Shown: positions 1-10,248 of the stretch, piece after piece
Numbering within the stretch: position 1 is the first letter of the stretch
Layout: each line of letters opens with the position of its first letter
Source: Heterodera schachtii
Lineage: Eukaryota; Nematoda; Chromadorea; Rhabditida; Heteroderidae
Direction: 5' to 3'
Length of the DNA stretch: 64,000 bases
Assembly (NCBI GenBank): GCA_023374025.1
Contig: SIJG01000023.1
Coordinates: forward strand, 1,239,382 to 1,303,381
The notes under the pieces: generated by a model
What the model was told of the DNA's origin: nothing
The model's database searches: none
Seen by the model: only the letters and a program-made list of their open reading frames with translations
Program-made: the position numbers and the translations under genes

Positions 1-592
1 CCAAAAAAATTTGTTATGTGGCCTAAACTGCATAAGTACCGGATTTTTTTTGTCAAAAATAACAAATTAATTAATTATCCAGTTCTTTTAATTAAAAATG
101 ATTTTTTTTTTTTTCAATTTCGGCAAAGAATTCATAAATAAAATACCTCAAAAACCGAAAAATTGTTCTATTCTCGAATCATTTTTTGGGTTGTAATTCC
201 GATTTTCGAAATTTTTGATGAAAAATCAGAAAATTTTTTAAATTTTTTCAAATAATTAGTAATTTTTGTACAATTCCTTATTCCCCAAATGAACAGATAA
301 ATTCTAGAATGCCCAGGAATTAGTTGTCAGTCCACCCCCCACCACCACCTAATTAGGGGTGTTTTTGTCAAATTGTGCAATTATCGCTGATCATGAATCT
401 GCCATTTTTCAATTTTACTTTGATTTTACCGATGGATTTCGGTTTCAGGAAATCACAACAATTTATTCCTAAAATATACAACAGTCACAAATCAAAATCT
501 GATCATTCAAACAAACAAAAAAGAACAATTTTCCAACTCCATAATTCAAATTGACCGATCACTTCTTAGCAAATCCATTCATTCATTCACTT

Positions 593-2131
593 CTAGTGCT
601 GATCACTTGGGCCTGCGTCAAGAAGTCTAAAAATAAAAATGAAATAAAATCGGATTTTTGAAAAAGCATTCGCTTACCCTTTCCCGATTTCGTCCTCATT
701 ATTGATATGAATGTCAATTCTGTTCCACTGATCAACAAATTCCAATCCAATCGCTTCTTCTTCCCATTTTGTCCATTTGCTTTCGTCTCGATCAATTGGG
801 CAACGGATGAACACAAAAAGACGGCCATCAGAAGTTTTTTTCAACACCAATTGTTCCCGAGTCAATTCATTGGTCAGCGCAAATGGCACAACGGACATGG
901 CAAAAGACCAAGGAAATCGAATGACAAAGATGAAATTGACGGCGGAAGAAGCATTGGTAAAAGCCTAAAAGATGGGTGAAAAAATTGAACAAATATTAAA
1001 TGAAAATTAATAAAACTTTATGATTGGGGAACGGCATAAAAACGCAAAGATTGGCACGGCACTTGGCCATAAATGGGACATGAAATACTTTTTTTTTTGT
1101 GAGCGAATCTCAAAAAGCGTAAAAGTGCCGGATTAAACAATTCAAAATCACCTCTTTGAAGTCTTCAATGTCCGACTCCAAATTGCCATCATTCTTGTCC
1201 AATGAGCATTTCAACATCTTCGGCACATTGTCAGGGAGGGCAGTGAAAAGCCATTTGGCCACCACTTGTCCATCCGATGCCGTGGCATTGTCATCAAATG
1301 GAAATTCGGCGAAGAGCTTGTCAAAAGTGAAACTGACAAAGCGGAGTGATGGACAGTCGTCGAGAATTGTTGGGACAAATTGTCGCAAACGGCGGAAAAT
1401 TCCGGCGGATAGTTGCAGGACATCAATGTTTTTGACCATCATTGGCCAAATGTTGCGCAAAATGAACACCAAAATGCGGTCATTCGTCGTGTCGATGGCC
1501 AAATTGATTGGGCAATTTGTGGCGAAAAGTTGGCGAAAACGGTGGAGAAAAGCGATGACATTTTGGTCGATAAAACTGAAAATGGATGAAAATATTGCCT
1601 AAATTTTTACATAATTGCCAATTTTACGAGATGGTGATGCTTCTGAAGCCGATGATTTTACGAGGCATTTGAATTTGCGCGGTTGGCAATTGTTTTCCAT
1701 CGGAATTGACAATTTCGATTTTCTTCGTGCCATTCTTTCCAATTTTGCGTCCAATTTGAATCTTTCCCAATGTCCATTTGCGAGTTTTGAAATGTTCATC
1801 GACATAAAAGTCAAATCGGTGGCTGATCTGCGCAATTCCAAGGCCAAGTTGATAAGCCGGAAGCAGATCAAACACACAAAGCCAACAATCGGCGGAGATG
1901 AAACTGAAAATTAAATTAAATTTTTGAATTTTTTTTGGGATTTTTTACATTTTCTTTTTGCGAAGGCCTCGTGGTTTGGATGGTTTTTTGAGGCGATCCC
2001 AATAATTCCAAAGAATGGCGCAACAGCCGACAAACATTGGCACACCAAACAGACTAAAAAAATGTGAAGGAAAAGGGTAAAATTGTGAAAAAACAAATGT
2101 AAAAAACGTACAAATTCATTTTTGAAGGCAT
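593..2131 (-). CDS. F-box-like family protein with N-terminal membrane anchor (copy 1)
   Basis: Six exons join in phase (2131-2112, 2053-1949, 1903-1628, 1575-1152, 964-678, 626-593) to give 381 aa. The N-terminus is a short hydrophobic stretch (GVPMFVGCCAIL, about residues 9-20) followed by a basic linker, so a signal anchor is likely. Next comes an F-box-like block starting FISADCWLCVFDLL and running to HFKTRKW. The two larger exons carry the family motifs FILRNIWPM, DDNATASDGQ and RCPIDRDESKWTKW. The tail ends GLLDAGPSDQH, slightly shorter than the usual SDQQQK. F-box proteins usually recruit substrates to SCF ubiquitin ligases; here that is inferred from the F-box-like block only, and the membrane anchor would be unusual for that role. 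First intron donor is GTACGT, as in the copy at 60.6 kb. Confidence 0.75.
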
Positions 2132-2200
2132 TGTCAGCGAGAAAAAGTCGACGAAATGGCGAATGAATAATAATAATGAATGTGGCGGAGGAAGAGCAAC

Positions 2201-2210
2201 CACTTTTATA
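2201..2210 (-). promoter_or_regulatory. TATA-type promoter element, class 1
   Basis: TATAAAAGTG lies about 70 bp upstream of the copy 1 start codon. The following GC-richer stretch (GCTCTTCCTCCGCCAC) and a run of ATTATT recur almost unchanged upstream of the copies starting at 36665 and 60557. Conservation through the 5' leader suggests the core promoter was duplicated with the gene. Confidence 0.55.
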
Positions 2211-2661
2211 CTAATTTTTTTTTGCCAATTTTTCCACAATTTATTTAAACGGTCGTTTAGTTACGCTTTTTTGCTTTAAAAGCTCTTTGCTTCCTCTCCC
2301 ATTCTCTTTGATTCGCCCACTTTTTCCTGAGAGCTCACAAATCAGCAAAAAAAGAAATGGCTAACATTTTTGCGCACTTAAAAAATTGACAATGACCGGG
2401 CCAGCCGAGTTTTTAAATAATTATTACTTTTTTTTCATTGCCAACCAAATCCAACTTTCTTGGTGTCATTCGATAGCCCTAAACATAACTTTTTTGAACC
2501 TAAACGTAATTTTTCGCAATTTTGCAGGCTAATAGATAGCATTTTCCTCGTCACATTTCTTAGCATTTTTTCATCTTTTCTTGTTTTGTTTTTAGCATTT
2601 TCCTCATCCTATTCATTCGCAATTTATTTATATATTTTTTCGTCTCTTTGTTCGACTGTTT

Positions 2662-3346
2662 TTCCTTTGGATGGAAAACCATTGCCAATTCCGCAAAATC
2701 AAATGCCGCCCAAAGTCATCGGATTCGAGTGCATCACCATTTCGTAAAATTGGGCATTATGCAAAAAAATTTACGCGTTTTTTCCAGTTCATTTTCAGTT
2801 ACATCGACGGCAATGTCATCACTTTTCTTCTCCATTTTCGCCAATTCTTCGGCAAATGTCAAATCAATTTGTGCATCCGTACGCTCACTTTTAGCGCTGC
2901 GACCGTTTTGATATTTACGTCGACGAACATTTCAAGACTCGCAAATGGACATTGAAATTCTTTGGAATTTGGCCCAATGGCGCCAATGGAATGGAAATTG
3001 TCAAATCTTTTTATGGAAAACCAATCGCCAATTCCGCAAATGCCATTGCCACGCAAAGTCGTCGGATTCGAGCGTATTGTCATCGGGTAGATTGGCTAAA
3101 TAAAAAATTTTAGACAACACTTTCCATCCATTTTCACAGATACATCGACAAAAAATGGGAAAATGAAGCGATTGGATGGAATTTTAGTGATCAATGGAAC
3201 AAAATTGTTATTCAACTGAATGAGGACGAAATCCTGGAAGAGTCAGTGAAAGATTACTCAAAAATGTAAATTTATTTCACTTCTTTTTCAGACACAACGA
3301 TACTCCCGACCCAAATGATGATCATCGGGAATGTGAATGAATGTTG
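2662..3346 (+). pseudogene. Scrambled F-box-like family pseudogene (copy 1b)
   Basis: This stretch lies head to head with copy 1 and contains family exon pieces in the wrong order. First comes the end of the F-box-like exon (KPLPIPQNQMPPKVIGF, to 2745), then the start of the next exon (YIDGNVITFLLHFRQFF, about 2800-2880). Then the middle of the F-box-like exon appears again (IYVDEHFKTRKWTLKF, 2911 on), with a frame change before MPLPRKVVGF. Finally YID is joined directly to the middle of a later exon (KWENEAIGWNFSDQWN, 3141 on). The central exons are missing. The order, the frame change and the internal deletion indicate a pseudogene built by rearrangement. Confidence 0.7.
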
Positions 3347-3545
3347 AATTGTGGAGAAGTGAACGACATATGTATATGAATTGAGGAATTAAATTAATTT
3401 TAATGTTATGTAGGTATTTTGACTTGTATCATAGCAATAAAAGCTTGACTCGTTCCAACTCGAAAAGATTGTTGTGTAGAGCAGAAAATAATTAAATAAA
3501 AAGTAAATGTAAAAAAGATCACTTGTATTACTTTATAACGGAACG

Positions 3546-3900
3546 GGCGAACTGCGTCTGGCCAACTGCGTCTGAGACACTTGTATGAAGCCATAACTTA
3601 TTTCTGTGTTGGCCAAATTAAACGGTCTTGGTATCATTCTGAAGCTCTTCATAAGCTCTATCAGCTTAACCAAAATTCGAAGTGATTCGTACAGAAATAA
3701 AACAGTTAAAAATAGAAATATACAAAAATTCGGGCTTTTTTGCAGTTTTCAAGCTTTGACTTTTTTGTGGGTTGCTTAATCGCTTAGAAAATGCTTACAA
3801 ATATCTTCTAAACATGTAGAGCTTCAGAATAATATTAAGATTGTTTGATTTGACCAACATAGAAAATGTTCAGTAAAAATTTTGTAATTTTAAAGTCCCG
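3546..3900. repeat. Degenerate foldback repeat with TTGGTATCATTC core
   Basis: The left arm holds ATAACTT and then GGTCTTGGTATCATTCTGAA (3631-3650). The right arm at about 3820-3870 holds the inverted counterpart (GAGCTTCAGAATAAT, then TTTGATTTGACCAACA). Arms are diverged. The same core occurs in other foldbacks in the window. No coding potential seen. The stretch 3346-3545 shows nothing recognisable. Confidence 0.45.
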
Positions 3901-4124
3901 AAATCAGAAAAGAGTGGTGGAATTAAAATACCAAAAAAATATGTTTATCAACAAGAAAAGGGGGTTCACAATTATTAAAAAGGAATGTCGAAAAGGGAAA
4001 ATAAATCATTAAACAAAACAATAAAAACAAGAGAAAAGTGACGAAAAAATATTATGATGGATTTGAACAAAATTTCCTACTTAAATCAATCAATCAGCAA
4101 CAATAATAATAATCTATGGCATGA

Positions 4125-6965
4125 TCAAGAAGAATTGGCAAATATTCGGGCACACTGATCACTGGCCAGACGCATGATCGTCGCCGCCTCTCCACGCTCT
4201 TTTGGCCAACGCTGAATTTTGTCCACCTGAGAACGGAACGCATGGAACTCATCCATCTGTGTGTGGAAAAATAGAGAAAATCTAATTTAAAAAAAGAGAT
4301 TTCTTTCACGTAAAACCATGCTTTTTCCCTCTCAATTATAATTTAAAAAATAGCAAATATATTGTGAAATTTTAAAATTTGTAAAAAAAAATTCCAATTG
4401 CGGCACTAATCGGTAGAGTTTTTAAATTTTAAAAGAATAATTGGTTAAATTTATTTATTTTTAATGGTTATTTTGTGTTAAAAATCAGAAAAAAGGTGGT
4501 GGAAATGTCGCTTTTTAGACTTTTTTTTCACAAAAATTAAATTTATTTCCATTTTTTTTTGCCATTTTATGTCTAGATCTGCGCCTAAACTCACACGAAT
4601 GTGATCGCCACGGTCAGTGAGCGACAACAGAACGCCGTCCTTGAACGCCTTGGTGTCCCGCGGTGGCATAAACAAATAAGAACCACTAAATACGGTATAG
4701 GAATTACGATACTGTCATATTAATGAGGGGGAAGGAGGCAAACGAAGAGAGTAAAAGAGAGACAGTAAGAAAGTGTGAGAAAATAAGGGAGCAGATTGTT
4801 AGAGAAGCGCCGAGAGAAATTTGACTACCCTCAAGTTAATAGAGAAAGTGTGTGAGAATAAAAACTGACAGTTAGAGGACCAATAAGAGATGTTGCCTCC
4901 ACAAAATAAAGAAAGAGAGAGAGAGAGAAACAGCGAAAGTGTGTGGTAAACAAGAAGGCAGACGGTTAGAGAATTACCCACAAAAAAATTCAAATTTTTT
5001 TTGTTTTGTTCATTACCGTTTTTCGTTGAAGAGCAAATTCCATTTTGTCGCAACATGCCTCATTTCTTTCTCACACTGTGCCAATTCGAACAATTTTGCC
5101 GGCGGGGGAGACGGCGTCTGTTCGGCAGAATTTTGAATTTTGGCGCCACCAGCAGCGTCAGCAGAGGACGTTGTTGGCGTTGTGTCGTCAATTTCTGCGG
5201 CATTTTGTCGGGTTTCGGCCAACAATTTGGCCTGAAAATTTTAAAATTAAATGTGTATAAATTTTTCATTTAAATTTACGGGAAGGCTTCCGCCGCTTAC
5301 TTTTTGCTTTTGCTTGCGTTTTCGGCATGATATTGTCCGATTGGAACAATTTTGTGATTGTGCGCATTTTTGTCGTACACAACCCATTCTTGGCGTTCTG
5401 TTAAGAGAATAACTAACATACATGGGGTAAACAATTTTTTTTCGTGATAAAATTAAGAAATGCTAAAAAAAATTTTGTGAATTTTCTGAGACTAAAAACG
5501 GAACCAAAAATTATATCCAAAAAAGTTTATACATGAAAATCGCGAAAAAAGTCGACATTTTTAAAGTTTTTTTTTAATAAAATTTTTTCCAGGCTTGAAA
5601 ACCTATTTGATTTTTGTATGGCTAATAGAGTATGGATATGAGCTTTCGAATGATACCAAGAAAAGATTTCTCCAAAAATCTGAAACTAATTTTCTTTACA
5701 AATTTAATTGCTAAATCCGCCGCAAAAAGAAAGGTCGCCGCCGAAGAAAATTTTGGCCTTCGTTTCGGTCCCCAGAACCGGTGCACCCCAAAACTCCGCC
5801 GGCCGAAACTCCGCCGAGACATAACTCCGCCGGGGAAAAAATTTTCTAACTTAGAAATTTTTCAAGAAAAAAATCTTAGAAAATTCGAAGAAAAAAATAA
5901 TTTTAAAAAAATTTCAGGCGATTTTTTTGAAAATTTTTTCAAAAATCTTAGTTTTTCATCATTAAGTTTTGAAAAAATCGCTTGAAATTTTTTGAAATTA
6001 CTTTTTTCTTCGAATTTTCTAAGAAAAAATTATTCTAAATTTTTTTCTTGAAAAATTTCTAAGTTAGAAAATTTTTTTCCCCGGCGGAGTTTCGGCCGGC
6101 GGAGTTTTGTCCTGCTCCGCCCCAGAACAACCGACCATTTTTGATGGCTGTCATTTTGTACGGACATTTCGTCGTTGAACAGTCAAAGTAAATTCGGCCA
6201 TCTTTCTTCCGGTGTTGGCGCAGTCCGTTGGCCCTTCTGTACTGCTCCAACTCGGCATCCGAACCAAGTTGGCGCACAAATGTTGAACGGTAACGGCGAG
6301 GAGTTGCGTCAATTTCTGCGGCATTTTGGCGAGTTTCGGCCGAGAATTTGCCCTGAAAATTGAAATTTCCCATTTTTTTAAAAATTTAAATGAGTAAATT
6401 TTTCATTTAAATTTACGCGAAGGCTTCCGCCACTTGCCTTTTCCTTCTGTTCGCGACTTTTGAAATTGTATGGTCGGAATGGAACAATTTTGTGATTGTG
6501 CGCATTTTTGTCGTACACAGCCCATTCTTGGCGTTCTGTTAAAAGAATTAGCATAAATCATAAAATTCCAAATAAATCGTTGAAAATTTTTCAAAAATTT
6601 CTTTTCATTAATTTTCTTATAAAAATTTTTTCTAAGATTTTTTTCTTAAAAAATTCTGTTTGAAAATTTTTTTAAACTTTCTAGCGGCATGTTCGACCGG
6701 CGTGATTTTTTTTGTACGGTTCCCATTGGTGGGACCCTCAGAAAAAAAAACCGAAAAACAACCGACCATTTTTGATGGCTGTCATTTTGTACGGACATTT
6801 CGTCCTTGAACAGTCAAAGTAAACTCGGTCATCCTTCAACAAGTGTTGGTTCAGTGCGTTGGCCTTTCTGTACTGCTCCAACTCGGCATCCGAACCAAGT
6901 TGGCGTACAAGTTTTGAATAGAAACGGGGATTGTACAAAAATTTGGGAGGCGTACCACGGAGCAT
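4125..6965 (-). CDS. FLYWCH-like zinc-finger protein with two tandem finger units
   Basis: Seven exon-like blocks: 6965-6767, about 6541-6406, 6352-6140, about 5402-5300, 5231-5017, 4685-4595 and 4256-4125. Blocks 1 and 3 share VRQLGSDAELEQYR, then a C-x5-C finger half (YFDCSRTKCPYKM and YFDCSTTKCPYKM). Blocks 2 and 4 share VYDKNAHNHKIVP, giving an H-x-H pair. C..C plus HxH spacing resembles FLYWCH zinc fingers, which in nematodes occur in DNA-binding regulators. Block 5 repeats AETRQNAAEID from block 3. The last three blocks join in phase and end IFANSS. Odd point: the HNH frame in block 4 reaches a stop at its donor site, while another frame joins block 5 in phase, so the gene may be frameshifted or spliced differently. 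The start at 6965 is the first Met of block 1; an upstream exon is possible. Confidence 0.5.
4739..4978. repeat. Degenerate purine-rich tandem repeat in an intron
   Basis: About three diverged copies of an 80-90 bp unit containing GAAAGTGTGTGAGAATA, GACAGTTAGAG and GAGAGA runs. They sit in the intron between the 5017 and 4685 exon ends of the FLYWCH-like gene. No coding potential. Confidence 0.45.
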
Positions 6966-7276
6966 GGCTAAATTTGGTGGGCGAAAAAATCAGATGCAAT
7001 TGTTTAACATCACTAACCGTTTCGAGAAATTTGGCTTGATAAAATTAAATGATTGATGGATGTGACCAACAAAAAAACGCTAGAACTTTTCGAGTGTATA
7101 AAAATAAAATTTTTTTTTTTTTTTAGGCCTAGTTAAAATTCTTGTCTGAAAGGGGAAGAGACATTCGTTTCGTTATCGCAAATTTGTTTTGTATCGATTC
7201 ATTTTTTTGTATTTGTATTTGTGTAGGAGTGTAGATAGCGAGAGGTTAGACACTCATATTCATAAAACCGGTTTAC

Positions 7277-7668
7277 CTCAGTTCGGCCGTCACGGTTCGG
7301 CCCCAGCGTGTTTTTCCAATATAACTTTCTATAACTTTTTTTCTTTGTAATCCAAATCCAACATTGTTGGTATCATACGAAAGCTTAACATGTTTAGAAG
7401 CTTTTTCTAAGCTATTGCTTAGCGATTAGACAATTATCAAAAAAGTTATACATGAAAATTGCGAAAAAGTCGAAATTTTTAAAGTTTTTTCTTAATAAAT
7501 TTTTTCCAGGCTTGAAAATCTATCCGCTTTTTGTAAGGCTAATAGAGCATGTGAAGAGCTTTCGAATGATACCATGATTATTGGATTTGGATTACAAATA
7601 AAAAAGCTATCATGGAAAAACACGCTTGGGCCGAATCGTGACGGCCGAACCGTGAGGGCCGAACTGAG
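7277..7668. repeat. Foldback element with GGCCGAAC-rich arms
   Basis: Outer arms CTCAGTTCGGCCGTCACGG and its inverse enclose a second inverted layer: GTGTTTTTCCA, AATCCAAATCCAA and GGTATCATACGAAAGC on the left, GCTTTCGAATGATACC and TTGGATTTGGATTAC on the right. I saw no target-site duplication. The inner core is shared with other foldbacks, the outer arms are not, which suggests nesting or capture. Confidence 0.6.
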
Positions 7669-8028
7669 CGAGTCCGTCATAAAACACGTAAAAAGGAAAA
7701 GGGACAACGATAATTTGTGCAAAAACGAATCTCAAAATTGGGTTAGGGGGTTAAAATTCTGAGGAAAAAAAGAAGTGATTTTTGTGATCATTAACGCAAA
7801 CAATTCAAAAACTTCGGTGTTATATTTCCCGTCTCCCCGGATATTCAATTTTTCTACCTTTTTTGTTGTTGGCATTTGCCGTGGCACCGTGACCAACGCC
7901 ATTCTTCAAAGATTTTTTGTTGTTGCTGGCATTCATAATGATTGCGTATTTAGATGAATCTTAATTTTTTTTTTTTTTTTAATGTAAATGACAGCAAAGT
8001 TCGAGGGGGTGGAGGCCTCAAAAATGAA

Positions 8029-8512
8029 GAATTTCTGGTAATCGTACGCTTTACTGGTCCCACAAAAAAAAAGGTGAAAAAAGGAATTTCAGCTTTTAAG
8101 TGGTGCACTTCGGAGGTTTTCAGGGGCACTGATCACGAACATAAGAACAGTTTTGATCAATTCCGAACCCCGGACCTTTTTTCGAACAAAAGTCGAAAAT
8201 TAATTTTTTTTTACCAAAATTCATATTTATGGTCCAAAATCGGGGCAGATACATGGAATATAATAGGAAATAAGGATTCAAGGTCATTTAGTGCATTTGA
8301 ATTGATTTTGGATAATACAGGTGAATTTTGGTGAAAAATTAATTTCCGACTTTTGTTCGAATTCGGGTTCGGGATTCGAAATAGGTCGAAATGGATGTCA
8401 TATTCGTGATCAGCGCCTGCGAAAACCCCTGAGTGCACAACAAAAAAAGCTCGGAATTCTTTTTTTCGACCTTTTTTTTGTGGGACCAGTAAAGCGTACG
8501 ATTACCGAATTT
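8029..8512. repeat. Large inverted repeat (foldback) with GAATTCGAACAAAAG-type arms
   Basis: GAATTTCTGGTAATCGTACG at the left edge is inverted at the right edge (GTACGATTACCGAATTTC). Matching inner segments include the pair ACTGGTCCCAC/GTGGGACCAGT and a GATCA block in each arm. An inner pair around CGAACAAAAGTCG is also found near 37.0 and 62.4 kb. No open frame worth calling. Confidence 0.65.
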
Positions 8513-9269
8513 CTGGGTCATTTCAGAGTGTGTTTTTTTTTTTTTAATTTTCATGTTTTGTTTGTTTTCGAGTTCGTGATAAAATTAGCCTGAATTGGTC
8601 TCATATGCATGGTTTGCAAGGTCGAAAAGCATCGAATATTTCAAAAGAACTTTAAGAAATATGTGTATTTAAATGTTCATTTTGAAAATTTGGCGTAATG
8701 TGTTATAGTCAAATAAAACAAAAACATAATTTACTAAAAATTGTGGACATTTAAAAGCACAAAATGGCTTTAAATTTATCAAAAGAAGTGAAACCCCATT
8801 TTGACCACGAAAAATTCAAAAAAAAAAAAAAAGCAAAAATAAATAATACACATACAGTCACGGACAAAACTATGGAAATAAATTTTAAAAAATTTTTCAA
8901 ACCGGGTTTCCAAAAGATGAGTGTTTGAACGAAAAAATTTTGTATGCCAAAATAAAGCCCTAAAATATTACTCTAGTTAAAAGGTCAATTGACATCCCGT
9001 CACTCAATCCATCAAAAAGTTACGGGTGCGTAACCAAAGTGACCCCACTTTTGGCTTAACAAAAGTATGGAAACAAAGTTTTACTCGATGAAAAAACATT
9101 TTATGCAGAGAAAAAATTCTGGAAAAGTTTTTGCTAAGCTAACTTTTGGTCCTGATCAAAAAGGTCTTTTACACCAACTTAGTCAGATCACTCCTTCATG
9201 GTGATCTAGAAAGTCAAAAATAGCTTGAAATCTGGGAAATTTTCGAAAAATTTTTTTAGAGCCGTGCTG
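8513..9269. other. AT-rich intergenic stretch
   Basis: No gene, no obvious repeat structure beyond homopolymer A/T runs. A short direct theme (TATGGAAAC/TATGGAAATAAA) occurs at about 8870 and 9066. Confidence 0.5.
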
Positions 9270-9652
9270 GGTCGTTTCGTAAAATCCGCCATTTTTGCGA
9301 ATTTTTCGACAAAACATGGCATAACTTTGCATAAAAACAATCAAATTTTACCTTCTTGGTACCATTCGATAGCCAAGCTTTTTCTCTATAAACATGCAAA
9401 ATTTAAAAAAATTTTGGTCAATATAAAAAAAAGTTGTATGAAAATAAGTACCATTTCTGCTATAACTTATGTTAAATTGGATAATTTTACTTGAAGTTTG
9501 GCATGCTAATAGAGAAAAAGCTTGGCTATCTAATGGTACCAAGAATGCAAAATTTGGTTGCGTTTAAGCAAAGTTATGCCGTGTTTTGTCGAAATTCGCT
9601 AAAATGGCGGATTTTATAAAGCGCCCAAGGTGGCGGATTTTACGAAACGACC
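9270..9652. repeat. Foldback element with AAAATCCGCC arms and GGTACCATTCGATAGC core
   Basis: The left edge GGTCGTTTCGTAAAATCCGC is inverted at the right edge. Inner arms carry TTCTTGGTACCATTCGATAGC-like sequence at about 9353 and its inverse at about 9520-9545, flanked by CATAACTTTG and its inverse. The right arm contains an extra AAATGGCGGATTTT copy. Same core family as at 7.4, 17.2, 37.6 and 55.5 kb. Confidence 0.6.
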
Positions 9653-9914
9653 TAGTACCCTTTAGAGCAGGTTAGCCAGATGTGATGATTTCTCGTGTAT
9701 AATATTAGTCCGATAAAAAGAAACCGCCCGATTTTAATCCAAGCCTTTTCTGTGTGCTGATTTGATTCAGCAATTTGTCGAAATTTTCCCTAAATTTTCT
9801 TTGGATAAAGCGCGCCGCAAAAAAAGGGTGGTTGTAACTGTCCCAAAAAAAATTCCAAAAATTTTTGGCCTCGAAATTCATCCCTGATACTTACCCCATT
9901 TCTCTCCCATCTTT

Positions 9915-10040
9915 CTCCCTCACCTCTCTCTCTCTCTCTCTCCTCTTTTCTCTCTCTCTCCGTTTTTCACTATCTCTATTTTCCTACTTATCCCTTTCTC
10001 TTTCTCTATTTCTCGCTCTCACTTCTTTCTCGGTCTGTTC
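9915..10040 (+). repeat. CT-rich simple repeat
   Basis: A run of TCTC dinucleotides interrupted by TTT, about 125 bp, about 200 bp beyond the 3' end of the troponin I gene. It has open frames only because of its low complexity. Confidence 0.6.
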
Positions 10041-10248
10041 AGATAAATACACCCATAAATGCCGAAATTTTCAGGGAATTGGTCAAAAAAAATTGCACAA
10101 TTATTATTTTATGAGGGGGACAAAATTGGGTGCTACACACAAAACGTGGGGTGGTGGTGGGTGATTAATCAATTATAATGAATGGATCAATCACTTTTTT
10201 TGTTTTTGATCAGTCCGTCTCTTTGGCTCGGCTGATCACTTTGAGTGA

